IMG/VR virus record: IMGVR_UViG_3300042887_005324
Location: 62,001 to 126,000 of that record
Direction: 5' to 3' (one strand)
Source of the DNA: a virus
Length of the DNA stretch: 64,000 nt
The position numbers and the translations under genes were made by a program. Below are positions 17,360-27,313 of the stretch, piece by piece. The notes beneath the pieces were generated by a model. It did no database searches, was not told the origin of the DNA, and saw only the letters and a list, made by a program, of their open reading frames with translations. Numbering within the stretch: the stretch's first letter is position 1; every line of letters begins with the position of its first letter.

Positions 17360-20047
17360 TCATCTAACTTCTCTCTCAATAAGGTATCTTTCTTCAATTG
17401 AGTCACCAACTGCATCAGAAATTCTGGTAATCTTGTACTTTATTCCTTTGTTTAACTTCAAATAAGGTTTATTAGATAATAAATAATTTGTACTTGAATT
17501 GAATGTTATTGGTAAACTGTTACTCGCTCCATAAGAAATAAGTGTTGCATTATTGTTAACATTTAGAGTTAGAATAGAATTAGTTGCTCCAACTGAATCA
17601 ACTACATATTGTCCTGAAAAATCAATTTTACTTATTGTACCAATTGTGAAATCCTTAATCTGATATGTATCACCAGCTTTAAATGAGTTGTTAACTAATT
17701 GTCCATTTTCGTTTATCGGTAAAGTTAGTAGACCACCAGAAGTCAATTGAAAGTCTTTTGTTAGATCTATATCGAAATTCACCGAGTTCCAACTTTTGGC
17801 ACTATTCGAGACTTGTGTTACGGTATTATAATAAACAGGTAAGTCAACTGTTTCAACTATTTGTGTTTCTACTGGAGTTGCTGTATCAAGACCTAATTTA
17901 TAATTTATGAAAATTTCAAGTTTCTTATTCTGTGTTGCAGTTAGATTTGAATCGATGATAATATCACAACTTTGTTTATAATCTAAGTCTCTATCAATTA
18001 AGATAGTAAGTTTATCATCATTCGGTAGTGTGAAATCATTTATATCATCATTAGTTACATAAATTAGAAAATTCTTGTTCTCAGGAACAGTAGCAATATA
18101 TGGAACTGCACCATTGATGTTATAAAGTTGAGAAGTGAATACTTCATAGATAACATTATAAGTAGCATCTTTGTTTCTTAACTTAATTCTCGGTGGTGAA
18201 ACAGTAGAGTCTAAGTCTACCGCAATTGTATCTGAATTTATTATTTGATTTGTTGAATAAAGTCTTAATAGATTATCTAAATTAGAAATTCTTGCATTGA
18301 TTGTTTGAAAATCTGTCTGTGAATATAAGAGTTGTCTCATATCAGAAACCTGTTGTTCAAGATCGCCTTGAGTTGCTAAAATTTCTAAAAATGATTGATT
18401 TACATTAGCCAATCTTCTCATCGCTTCATTAAACAGATTGAAACTAAATAATGAATTGATTGCTTGAGGATTATAGGTATCCTGTGGATTCTCATTGATG
18501 ATATTGAAACTAAGATTAAGTGAAAAAGCATAAGATGTACCGTCTTGTAAATCATTTGTAGCTAACTTTTTGAAAGTAGGTACTCTTAATGATACCTCAC
18601 TAGGCAAAGGATTGTTATCTGGATTATCGACAAACGAGATGCCATATAGGTTCGTCGTTTGATTACCATTAATATCTTCAACAGTATAATACCATAAAAT
18701 TGAGTTAAATTCGAAATCCTGAGGAACTTGATTATTTACTTCTAAAGCATTAAATTGATCAAAATTAGTAAGTTCTCTACCAATAATATTCATTTTAACA
18801 TAGTGTGCTGGGTCAAAATCTAAAGTAAGACCATCAACAGTTGAACCATTTACTACTGGAATATTAATATCACCAGAAATACCAAAATAATCACCACTCC
18901 TTCTAAGTGAATCACCACTTGCTGTCTCGTATGTAAAATCTTCAGTGTCGAACTGACCATAGTGATTACCTGGATAATTAACAGGAGTACTAACGATTGG
19001 ACTAGAAAACAATTCAGCTCCTATAATTTCAGGTTGATACTGACTTGGTAAAATCGGAAAAGTCATGTTTGGTTTGTAATTAACATCAAATTTAGTTCTG
19101 AATAATATGTCTGGTGTACGTCCTGTATGATCAGGTATATGTGCATATACTTCAGTATAGGATCTGTTAGCCTCTTGTACATTATTTACACCATTAACTT
19201 CTCCTATATACTGAACTAATCTTTGATATACTAATTTGACAAACGCCCCAGTTTCGTTAAATTCAGCATTTGTGTAATTCACATCAAAAACTATTTTCTG
19301 TCCAGTAGTAGAGGTTGCTGGTATAATTTTTTGAATTTTAGTTCTAAAACCTGACTCACCAAATAAACTAACTAAGATTGGATCAGTTATATTACCGAAC
19401 TCAACTAAATCATTAACTCTAAAATTCGTAGTTGATTGAAACTCTATTTCTAATTTATTAGAGTATCCAGCTTCACCAGACTCATAAAAACTTACAGTAG
19501 ACCACTCAACTACTTCTCTTTCTTTCCAAAGTAACTCTGGAAAATATTCATCATCATTTAAGTTATTCCTTTGAAATTCAGGTAAATTACCAAAGTATTC
19601 ATCTCCATCAACTGCTTGATCAAAATCAATTAGTCCTAGTTTTTTACACCATTTCCAGAATATTTTCTCAGTTGGTGTTTCTATTATTGTATTATCGTAA
19701 TAGTACTCTGTATTATTTAATCTTGACTCTTTAATTACAACTTCTTGGTTTGCTACATAGTTTCTCAAGGATTCAACCATTTGGTCTTGGTAGTTAGTTG
19801 CTGGTGTTGAGAAGTTTGATCTCTTAAATCCATATCCTAAGTTTGCAGTATTTTCAAAGTCCCAATAAATTGATGCAGTGCTACCACTCAGTTTTTGTAT
19901 AGGCAAATTTAATAAAACATATTTAGAAAAATACATTTTGTAATTCTCATTCTGATATGCAGCTGAAATATCTTCAGCAGCTCCAGGAAAAGCGTAAAAT
20001 GAGGTTCCGTTTGCTTTAAGTCTCTTATATAATGGGGTAGCAGCCAT
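17360..20047 (-). CDS. Large tail/baseplate structural protein
   Basis: An 895-residue protein starting MAATPLYKRLKANGTSFYAFPG. A helical, possibly coiled-coil stretch lies near residues 545-620 (LEQQVSDMRQLLYSQ, then ISNLDNLLRLY), within otherwise beta-rich sequence. I assign it to the virion from size, composition and position. Conserved neighbourhood and length would suit a baseplate wedge or tail-sheath-terminator-sized protein, but no family is certain. Confidence 0.72.
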   Translation of the reverse strand: MAATPLYKRLKANGTSFYAFPGAAEDISAAYQNENYKMYFSKYVLLNLPIQKLSGSTASIYWDFENTANLGYGFKRSNFSTPATNYQDQMVESLRNYVANQEVVIKESRLNNTEYYYDNTIIETPTEKIFWKWCKKLGLIDFDQAVDGDEYFGNLPEFQRNNLNDDEYFPELLWKEREVVEWSTVSFYESGEAGYSNKLEIEFQSTTNFRVNDLVEFGNITDPILVSLFGESGFRTKIQKIIPATSTTGQKIVFDVNYTNAEFNETGAFVKLVYQRLVQYIGEVNGVNNVQEANRSYTEVYAHIPDHTGRTPDILFRTKFDVNYKPNMTFPILPSQYQPEIIGAELFSSPIVSTPVNYPGNHYGQFDTEDFTYETASGDSLRRSGDYFGISGDINIPVVNGSTVDGLTLDFDPAHYVKMNIIGRELTNFDQFNALEVNNQVPQDFEFNSILWYYTVEDINGNQTTNLYGISFVDNPDNNPLPSEVSLRVPTFKKLATNDLQDGTSYAFSLNLSFNIINENPQDTYNPQAINSLFSFNLFNEAMRRLANVNQSFLEILATQGDLEQQVSDMRQLLYSQTDFQTINARISNLDNLLRLYSTNQIINSDTIAVDLDSTVSPPRIKLRNKDATYNVIYEVFTSQLYNINGAVPYIATVPENKNFLIYVTNDDINDFTLPNDDKLTILIDRDLDYKQSCDIIIDSNLTATQNKKLEIFINYKLGLDTATPVETQIVETVDLPVYYNTVTQVSNSAKSWNSVNFDIDLTKDFQLTSGGLLTLPINENGQLVNNSFKAGDTYQIKDFTIGTISKIDFSGQYVVDSVGATNSILTLNVNNNATLISYGASNSLPITFNSSTNYLLSNKPYLKLNKGIKYKITRISDAVGDSIEERYLIEREVR

Positions 20048-20070
20048 GTAATTAAAATTATTAATTTTAT

Positions 20071-20082
20071 TTATATATTAAA
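20071..20082 (-). promoter_or_regulatory. AT-rich element (TTTAATATATAA)
   Basis: Twenty-three bases upstream of the ATG at 20047. Confidence 0.45.
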
Positions 20083-20147
20083 TAAGATTAGCTCTTTTGT
20101 AAAACAATCGTAACGAATAAGAGTATAAAATAAAAATATTGATTTTT

Positions 20148-20588
20148 ATGTTAGGTGATATATTTTATTTCTTTGGTCTAATTCTTTTTATTTTGAACCT
20201 AAGTACACTACTAAATTTTCAAAACTACAATAGGATTTACGATTGGTATTATAAATTTAAAAAAGTTACAAAAAAGGAACCAACACGCAGTGATTTTAAG
20301 TCAAAAGACTTCGAATACTTCAGTTTCTACTTAGCACTTGAAATATTAAATATTTGTTGGGTTTTATTAGGACTTGTTACAAAAAGTTGGTTAATCTTCA
20401 TTACAATATTTATCTTTAATATTCTAATGAATTCGATTCTCAAGAAACTACACAACTATTTTGTAATTGTTAGATTTCTAAGACTTTTCAAGGTAACAAT
20501 AGTTACTATGATTTTCGGTTTTTTATTCCTTAATCATTTTCACTTACATAAAGATCCTTTAACTCTATTGAGCTTCTTTCTCAGATGA
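20148..20588 (+). CDS. Small integral membrane protein of unknown function
   Basis: A 146-residue protein with about four hydrophobic segments (near residues 3-22, 65-82, 84-103 and 118-136), separated by a basic loop (KFKKVTKKEPTRSDFKSK). I chose the ATG at 20148 over a TTG three codons upstream. It is the only plus-strand gene in a minus-strand structural run, and its 3' end overlaps the convergent gene by 24 bases. It could act at the host membrane (lysis or exclusion), but no hallmark is visible. Confidence 0.6.
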   Translation: MLGDIFYFFGLILFILNLSTLLNFQNYNRIYDWYYKFKKVTKKEPTRSDFKSKDFEYFSFYLALEILNICWVLLGLVTKSWLIFITIFIFNILMNSILKKLHNYFVIVRFLRLFKVTIVTMIFGFLFLNHFHLHKDPLTLLSFFLR

Positions 20589-20960
20589 ACCACTTTCTGA
20601 TAAGTCAGATATTATTTCTGATACTGCTCTTTTAGTACCTTTAATTATATAATCATATAAACTAAAAGTAGACATTTCTGAAGGTACTTCATCATAGAAG
20701 TTTACTTTTGATAAAAGTTCATCTATATCATTTCTATATTTCAAATAAAACTCATATACATCTGAATCATTAATTAATCCCTGTATTTGAGATTCTTCTG
20801 GATTTCTTATGAATGACTTTAGAAATTTATTAAAGGTTTCTTCATCCTCTGTATTTAAGGATTTTTTAATCATTTCAGAAATGTCATTTTTCAAATCTGT
20901 ATTTACTTCTGATGTTGTCTCAGCTTCTTCGAAAAGTCTGTAGTTCTTTAAAAATTTCAT
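20565..20960 (-). CDS. Unknown protein with capsid-targeting-like N-terminus
   Basis: A 131-residue acidic, mostly helical protein opening MKFLKNYRLFEEAETTSE. The LFE/A site fits a T4-type prohead protease cut. The start is three bases after the upstream stop, so it is likely translated with its neighbour. It ends in TAG. An internal head protein is possible. Confidence 0.65.
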   Translation of the reverse strand: MKFLKNYRLFEEAETTSEVNTDLKNDISEMIKKSLNTEDEETFNKFLKSFIRNPEESQIQGLINDSDVYEFYLKYRNDIDELLSKVNFYDEVPSEMSTFSLYDYIIKGTKRAVSEIISDLSESGSSEKEAQ

Positions 20961-20963
20961 AGG

Positions 20964-21293
20964 TTATTTGAATTTATTTGGGTATAGATGTCTTAATTCG
21001 TGTCCTTGTGGTATATCACTTGTTCTGATTCCAAAAACTTTTTTTTCAGGACAAGTATCTTTTCCATCCATGTAGAAATTATTATTACAAGCCCATACTT
21101 CAACATTTCTTGAAAGTAATTGACCTTCAGAAAAAGGAAATCTCACACCAGCTTCATTATCAATAGATATTATTCTACCATTTTCAGTAACCACAGTGAT
21201 CACAAGATTAGAATTTCTCTTACTGACAAAAGTAATTGTTTTATTTCTAAATGATTCATACTCTTCCAAATGCATTAATAATTTTCTTTTCAT
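20964..21293 (-). CDS. Small phage protein of unknown function
   Basis: A 109-residue protein opening MKRKLLMHLEEYESF. Beta-rich middle (TITFVSKRNSNLVITVVTENGRIISIDNEAG) with two cysteines (ACNNNF, DTCPEKK). No family recognised. Six bases before the ATG lies TTAATATATA, and it follows the giant gene at 21320. Confidence 0.68.
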   Translation of the reverse strand: MKRKLLMHLEEYESFRNKTITFVSKRNSNLVITVVTENGRIISIDNEAGVRFPFSEGQLLSRNVEVWACNNNFYMDGKDTCPEKKVFGIRTSDIPQGHELRHLYPNKFK

Positions 21294-21319
21294 ATTATCT
21301 ATATATTAATTCTTAATAT

Positions 21320-24300
21320 TTAATTACCCCACGAACCACTTTTGAATACACCATTATACCAAATTCCAGAATCAAATTGATCACCATCGAATATTCCATT
21401 AGTCCAAATACCACTATACCAATGAGCTCCTTTGAAGTGACTGACTACTCTTAATCCAGTTTCATATCCAACATTATCAATTGATCCTATTGTGTTATCA
21501 ACACCTAGTTGACTCAAATCATAATTTAAATACAAAGTTGTTCTTTCGAGAACTGAATCTTCAAGTATTTGTATGATTCTATAGCTAAGTGGATTTTCAT
21601 TATTACCAAGATTTGCGTATGCTTGATCTGTATAATCATCAATAATCCAAATTATATCACCGGTATTAAATTTGAAAATACCATTCAATACAATCGAATT
21701 AGTTGACGATGTATTGGGATAAATTTGATTTACACCAATTACTTGTATCTCTTCTAAAATTCCACCAAGCCAATCACCACTTCTAAAGTCGACGTTATAA
21801 GCTATACCACCATAGAATTTTCCTTTAAGCCAAATTCCAGTTCTCCAAATTGAATATTTGTGTATATCAGATACAAGTGTTTCACCACTTTCACTATCAA
21901 CATTTAGAAAAGAGTGAAACTCACCATCAACCCAACGACCACCATGCCAGTTTGCTGTTCTGCTATTACTTGCTTTTGTTCCAAATCTTGTTAGGATTTG
22001 CTGGTCATTACCAAATAAACCATTATACCAGATACCGTTTTCGAAGTCACCAGACTTAAAGGTTCCGTAAAGCCAATAAGCAGGTTTTGAATTACAATTA
22101 AAAATTCCTTTTTCCCAAGTTCCTTGTACCCAGACTCCACCTTCAAAATTACCATCTTTCCAAAGTCCATCGTTCCAAATACCATTATACCAGTTACCAG
22201 TGTTCCAGTCACCAGCATATCTTCTACCATTATACCAAGTACCTCCTTCCCAAGTACCATCAAACCACCTACCGTTAAACCATCTTGAAGCAGTATTGTC
22301 TATGTAAGAGGTATCTACTTCAACAGAAATTACTTTATATTTTGTGTTATAAGATTTCCAAGTTCCTTCATACCAATCACCACTTACCCATCTACCAGAA
22401 TACCATGTCCCTCCAAACCACCTACCACACCTCCAAATACCTGAGTACCAAACTAAACCATTCTTATCTCTACCAATTACAGCATTTGAAATCTCAGCCT
22501 CTAACAGCCAAGAAAAGTTTTGATTTACTTCATCTAATGAAAGACCATCAACAAACTCAAATTTGTATTTAGTCAAGTCCAAATCAACTAAACTATAAGT
22601 TGAACCAGTAAGTTTGAAATTTTCTGGCATTATTTCAATTGACCTAGTGACATTTTTATCAACGCCTAAGTTAAATAAATCAATATTTTGATAGTTGAAA
22701 AACGGATCTTTCTTAATAAATTTAACTTGAACATTATCGACTTCACCTAAATAATCAAAAGAGTAATAGTATTTTGATGTAGATATTTTTGTCGGTCCCT
22801 CATTGGATATAACTGTCTGTAGTCCTAAAACATTACTCAAATTAAATACTGAGCTTGTTCCGGATATAAGATATATCAAGTCACCAGGTTGTAATTCATT
22901 TTCCCCTATATTCAAAATTAATCTATTGGGTTCACCTTTTATTGGCTCATCATATCCATTCCAGTATGAAGAAGAAGAGTCTACACTAGTTACGTTATAA
23001 ACTAATTCCTTTTCGAGATTCAAAATATTCATTGATAGTTGATAGTCATAATCAACATATATTATTGAACTAATATATTTTCTTATTGAATAATCAGATA
23101 CCAAAGCCTTAAAATATGAGTCAGTACTAAACTTAGTTTTTAATTCATTCTCTAGTGTTGAAAAAGTATTTAAATATTGAACTGTTTTATTTTTCTGTGT
23201 TCTTTGAATATTATTCAATAGCTGAAGATCCTGACTTATTTCTAACAGTTCATTTCTACTTCTGATATCTAATTCAAAAACAGAAAAACTACCAGGTAGT
23301 TCAAACTTTCTATGAAACTCCATGACATATCCACCTAAGTTAGAGTCATAATATTTATTCGTTATTAGTAATCGTGTGTTAATAACATCACCATCTGTTG
23401 TGGATCTAAAAGTTATATCAACAAATGTATGTAACAACAATGAATCCCAATGGTTTTTATAATCAGACCCAAATATTAGTTGATTAGTTCCATTTCTATA
23501 CCAACTATAAGTACCTGTTTGAACTCCTACACTAGGATCAACAAATATGTTGGAATCAGTAAATGTGTTACTGTCATTTCCTACTAAATTTGTAAACTCT
23601 GGTAAGATTGAAAAAATCTTATCTGATGTGAAAATATCAGGATCTACCTTATTTAGATAATCAAAGATGTTATATGTAGGACTATAACCAAAATCTAAGA
23701 AGCTCTCCTTATAACTCAAATCACTGGTGAAATTACTTGATTGACTAATTAGATTAAATCTAGCTTGTAAATTATAATAAGCAGTCTTGTTGTTAAATCT
23801 TGGAGTTATGATTAAATCGTTATCTGATATTTCAAACTTATATGCTAATCCCAAAAAGTGATTGTCCAAATTCGATATTAGTGTATCAGAAGATGTATAT
23901 CTATTTAAATAAGTCAAACTAATAACGGCTGTAGATTTAGTGAGATTTTTAATTATTGTCTCATTAAATTCCGAATAGCAATACATATAAACATCATATC
24001 TCTTAGTTGTGTTAATTGTTACTGGTGGAAACTGACCAGCTGACATTCTTAACCTTGTTGTACTATTAGATGTTGTATATTCAAAAACTTCGATTCTATT
24101 AATAAGTAAGTTACAATCTATCACATCAGATGTTAATCTAACTATATCACCAACTTGTGGTAAAGTATCAATATTGTTAGAAGTTATATCAAAAGTCTGA
24201 CTGAATACTAAGATATCTCGATATGCCCAGATTTTATATGGCTGAGATGATGAGTTATTAGTGGGTAGAAAATTAGATGCAATTGGCGTTGAATTCTGAA

Positions 24301-27022
24301 AATATCTAGATGCGGTTGAACTTAATATTGAAGGTACCAATTTAATTATCTCTGAAACTTCGGTATTAACTTCTATGTTTGAATAAGTAACTATGTCGGT
24401 TCGATGTAGTGAATCAGAACTCGTTGTTAAATCATAAAATTTAAAAGTAGTACTAAATTCAACTTTATTTGCATCATTCATTGATGTATAATAAGCAAAG
24501 GTTTTCTCAGAGTCTTTATAATAATCCATCCAACTAAGTTCACCCGTCTTACTTGTGAAAGTAAAAGATGAAGTACCTGAGTTCAATAGGTTTACTTGTG
24601 ATTGAGTTAGAGTAATTGAATCAGGAACTCTATAGTTACCATTATCATCAAAAAAGTTAAGTTTTGAAGCGATATCATAATCTAAAAATACCATTCTAGA
24701 CTTGATTCTTTCGTTGAAAGTTGGATCTAATTCATAAAAATTAGATGATAAATAATCATTTGTTTTTAACAAAGCGTTATTTCCAGCTAAATATAAATTG
24801 GTGTCAGAAGACAGTAAAATATTTGGATATAAATCAACGACTTCACTTACACTCACTGATATCATATTACTTACTGTACTTGTTAATTTAGTAAAATCAC
24901 TTAGATTGAATTGATAGACCTTGTCTGACGCAAAATACCCATACTGTGTATTTTTATTTCTTTCAACTACTCTTAGATCACTATAATTTTGTGAGAATGA
25001 AGCATATACAAACTGTTGTTGACTTGGTGTGAAAATACTATTCACATCATAACAAACTAAATTATTATAATTACTCGCTAAAAGAATTAAACTTCCTTCA
25101 ACTGGTTGCATTTTAAATTCTTTATTCGATTGAATAATACCTGGGTTAATACCATCAGTCAAACCATCATAGTCATAAAAAATTTGTGCTGAAACGGTAA
25201 AACTATCGATTGAGATATTTCCATTAGTTAAAGGTAATGAACATGTGAAAACTAATTTCTCATAAGTTGTTGATGCCTGTATATAATGATAAAAGTCATA
25301 TGTTGTATCCTGAGCAGGTGCTATGTTGAAATTAGAATTTGTATATACAATTGATCCACTCTGTTCAATCTCTAAAGCTATCATAAGTTGAGATTGATTA
25401 CTAAATGTTGAATTACTAAAATATTTGTTATCAATTGTGATTTGTAAAGTCTCACCCATCAAACTATAATTGAAATACAAATTATTTGCAAAATCCACAG
25501 AAGTCAGATCATCAACATAAGAAGAAGACTTAATATTTGTCCAATTTGTTAGTGTCATTGAATTGATATCTTCAAATAACACAACTTCATCTATTTCATC
25601 TATTTTTTTGATTATTTTTCTCTTATATGCAATCCAATTATTTAGTGAATATGAAAGCTCTAAGAACACACCATTATCACCAGCAACATAAGCTTGATTA
25701 TAATTTGCATATATAACCTTATTATAAGAGTAATTATCAAATTGGCTAAAAGTTAACTTTGACCAGTTTAATCCTCCATCATTTGTATAGTAGATAGTAT
25801 TGTAGTCACCAACTGCTAAACCATTCAAGTCTTGATAGAAAGAAATGGATGTAAAATTAGAAGTTTCATCAATTAAAATTCTTTTAATTGAATAGTCGAC
25901 TTTAGAAATTCTCAAAATTGTACCTTCATCACCACAAGACCAATAATATTTAGTAGTTTCAGTAATTGATCTTAAATTGACTTTATATTTATTTGAAATA
26001 ACACTTGAATTACTATAAGTAAAGGATGAATTTAATTTATCTTGGTTATTTATAATTATTCCAAACTCACCAACTGCGATTGTTCTCTGAGGGACTGAAA
26101 ATGTAAATCCAGTGTTTACATCATAAAAACTTTGAGTTGCATGATTGATTATATCATAATAATTAATGTCATAGACATTATTATAATCTACCCTATTTCT
26201 TAAAACCCAGTTATGATTTTCTTTAAATTCAATGTTTTGATTTTCAGAAATTAATGGATAATAACCATTCTTCAGTCTAGATAGATGAAATTGTTTTTCA
26301 CGATTTGTAGTACCTAGTTTTACAGCTACACTATATCTGTATGCATCTTCATATAAGTCTAAATCTGCGGTTTTGACTAAAGTGTTATTTGTATATTCAT
26401 AAATACCATTTTGGTTATTATAATAAAAATATGTTATGTTTGTGCCATCATTATCAACCTCATAGTAATTTGAAGTCAAAATAGTGTTAGTAAAATACTC
26501 TTCTGCATCTACTGAAACAGATAAAACAATCTCAGTTGTCTGATTTTTAACAAGTACTCTATGACCTTCTAATAATACAACATCGTCAATTTGAAGTCCT
26601 ACTACTTGTTGTCCTAAATTTGTTAAAGAAACTGTTGTAGCAGCGTCTACATATAAATAGTTTTTAAGCTGGTCTTTAATTAATTTTGTAGGAGTGAATA
26701 GGTTTTTAATTGTAAAGGCATTCTCTTTTAGATATTTAGTATAAATTTCATCTGAATTGCTAGAATCTATTTGAAGTTGAGGACCAAGTGCAGGAGGATT
26801 TAATATTGAACCAGGAAAATTTGGATAATAACCAATTTTTGTAAATTTCATTACATCATAGATATCATCTAAGTTGTTGATTGGTAGATATGTTGAACCA
26901 CTCAAACATTTAGAATAAAGCTTAACTTTGTCTAAATCTTGTTTTAGACTATCATAGTAATCTTTATTTAAGGTCTCTTTTTGGTTTGACCATTTACCGG
27001 TGTCAACATTTCTTGTAAACAT
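21320..27022 (-). CDS. Giant baseplate/tail protein with propeller-like and Trp-Gly repeats
   Basis: A 1900-residue protein. The N-terminal ~300 residues are helical/beta and unrecognised. About residues 345-470 look like Ycf48/BNR propeller blades (WSCGDEGTILRIS, GLAVGDYNTIYYTNDGGLNWSKL, AYVAGDNGVFLEL). The middle is beta-rich. From about residue 1520 to the end are dozens of five-residue repeats of the form GxWxx (WYNGIWNDGLWKDGNFEGG, later WYSGIWTNGIFDG), interrupted by loops. These should form a Trp-lined solenoid. Its size and place suggest a long tail or baseplate component. The stop of this gene and the start of the next are 26 bases apart; it follows the gene ending at 27026 with only three bases between. 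Confidence 0.8.
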   Translation of the reverse strand: MFTRNVDTGKWSNQKETLNKDYYDSLKQDLDKVKLYSKCLSGSTYLPINNLDDIYDVMKFTKIGYYPNFPGSILNPPALGPQLQIDSSNSDEIYTKYLKENAFTIKNLFTPTKLIKDQLKNYLYVDAATTVSLTNLGQQVVGLQIDDVVLLEGHRVLVKNQTTEIVLSVSVDAEEYFTNTILTSNYYEVDNDGTNITYFYYNNQNGIYEYTNNTLVKTADLDLYEDAYRYSVAVKLGTTNREKQFHLSRLKNGYYPLISENQNIEFKENHNWVLRNRVDYNNVYDINYYDIINHATQSFYDVNTGFTFSVPQRTIAVGEFGIIINNQDKLNSSFTYSNSSVISNKYKVNLRSITETTKYYWSCGDEGTILRISKVDYSIKRILIDETSNFTSISFYQDLNGLAVGDYNTIYYTNDGGLNWSKLTFSQFDNYSYNKVIYANYNQAYVAGDNGVFLELSYSLNNWIAYKRKIIKKIDEIDEVVLFEDINSMTLTNWTNIKSSSYVDDLTSVDFANNLYFNYSLMGETLQITIDNKYFSNSTFSNQSQLMIALEIEQSGSIVYTNSNFNIAPAQDTTYDFYHYIQASTTYEKLVFTCSLPLTNGNISIDSFTVSAQIFYDYDGLTDGINPGIIQSNKEFKMQPVEGSLILLASNYNNLVCYDVNSIFTPSQQQFVYASFSQNYSDLRVVERNKNTQYGYFASDKVYQFNLSDFTKLTSTVSNMISVSVSEVVDLYPNILLSSDTNLYLAGNNALLKTNDYLSSNFYELDPTFNERIKSRMVFLDYDIASKLNFFDDNGNYRVPDSITLTQSQVNLLNSGTSSFTFTSKTGELSWMDYYKDSEKTFAYYTSMNDANKVEFSTTFKFYDLTTSSDSLHRTDIVTYSNIEVNTEVSEIIKLVPSILSSTASRYFQNSTPIASNFLPTNNSSSQPYKIWAYRDILVFSQTFDITSNNIDTLPQVGDIVRLTSDVIDCNLLINRIEVFEYTTSNSTTRLRMSAGQFPPVTINTTKRYDVYMYCYSEFNETIIKNLTKSTAVISLTYLNRYTSSDTLISNLDNHFLGLAYKFEISDNDLIITPRFNNKTAYYNLQARFNLISQSSNFTSDLSYKESFLDFGYSPTYNIFDYLNKVDPDIFTSDKIFSILPEFTNLVGNDSNTFTDSNIFVDPSVGVQTGTYSWYRNGTNQLIFGSDYKNHWDSLLLHTFVDITFRSTTDGDVINTRLLITNKYYDSNLGGYVMEFHRKFELPGSFSVFELDIRSRNELLEISQDLQLLNNIQRTQKNKTVQYLNTFSTLENELKTKFSTDSYFKALVSDYSIRKYISSIIYVDYDYQLSMNILNLEKELVYNVTSVDSSSSYWNGYDEPIKGEPNRLILNIGENELQPGDLIYLISGTSSVFNLSNVLGLQTVISNEGPTKISTSKYYYSFDYLGEVDNVQVKFIKKDPFFNYQNIDLFNLGVDKNVTRSIEIMPENFKLTGSTYSLVDLDLTKYKFEFVDGLSLDEVNQNFSWLLEAEISNAVIGRDKNGLVWYSGIWRCGRWFGGTWYSGRWVSGDWYEGTWKSYNTKYKVISVEVDTSYIDNTASRWFNGRWFDGTWEGGTWYNGRRYAGDWNTGNWYNGIWNDGLWKDGNFEGGVWVQGTWEKGIFNCNSKPAYWLYGTFKSGDFENGIWYNGLFGNDQQILTRFGTKASNSRTANWHGGRWVDGEFHSFLNVDSESGETLVSDIHKYSIWRTGIWLKGKFYGGIAYNVDFRSGDWLGGILEEIQVIGVNQIYPNTSSTNSIVLNGIFKFNTGDIIWIIDDYTDQAYANLGNNENPLSYRIIQILEDSVLERTTLYLNYDLSQLGVDNTIGSIDNVGYETGLRVVSHFKGAHWYSGIWTNGIFDGDQFDSGIWYNGVFKSGSWGN
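21325..22480 (-). repeat. Coding repeat array, 15-bp units encoding GxWxx
   Basis: The 3' part of the giant gene encodes tandem pentapeptides with Trp or Phe every fifth residue and Gly two residues before it. The array is interrupted near 21480-21800, 21880-21960 and 22280-22370 by non-repeat sequence. Confidence 0.8.
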
Positions 27023-27025
27023 AAA

Positions 27026-27241
27026 TTACTTTTTTACTTTTAAATTCCAAATAGCACTCTTTGAATCTAAGTCTACTTTTTCTCTAATTATAGAAACTTT
27101 AGACTTTTTTAGAACTTCTTTAATCTCATCTATGAACTTATCATATTTATAAATGTTTTCAATATACTCAGCAATATCAATTCTAAACTCTGAATCTTCA
27201 GAGAATATCAAATCATATATTAGTTGTTCTTTAGTTTTCAT
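27026..27241 (-). CDS. Small charged protein of unknown function
   Basis: A 71-residue protein (MKTKEQLIYDLIF...), helical and lysine/glutamate-rich. The frame extends to 27388, but that would overlap the divergent phoH-like gene. The ATG at 27241 is preferred because the AT-rich element sits ten bases upstream of it. It lies directly upstream of the giant baseplate gene and may be its chaperone or a small virion part. Confidence 0.65.
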   Translation of the reverse strand: MKTKEQLIYDLIFSEDSEFRIDIAEYIENIYKYDKFIDEIKEVLKKSKVSIIREKVDLDSKSAIWNLKVKK

Positions 27242-27251
27242 ACCTAATGTA

Positions 27252-27264
27252 TTATATATTAAAA
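27252..27264 (-). promoter_or_regulatory. AT-rich element (TTTTTAATATATA)
   Basis: Ten bases upstream of the ATG at 27241. It fixes the start and opens the structural run that ends at the terminator at 12745. Confidence 0.5.
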
Positions 27265-27313
27265 AGAACAATTCCATCATAAGGGAAAAATAATTTATTA
27301 ATAAATAAATCCG

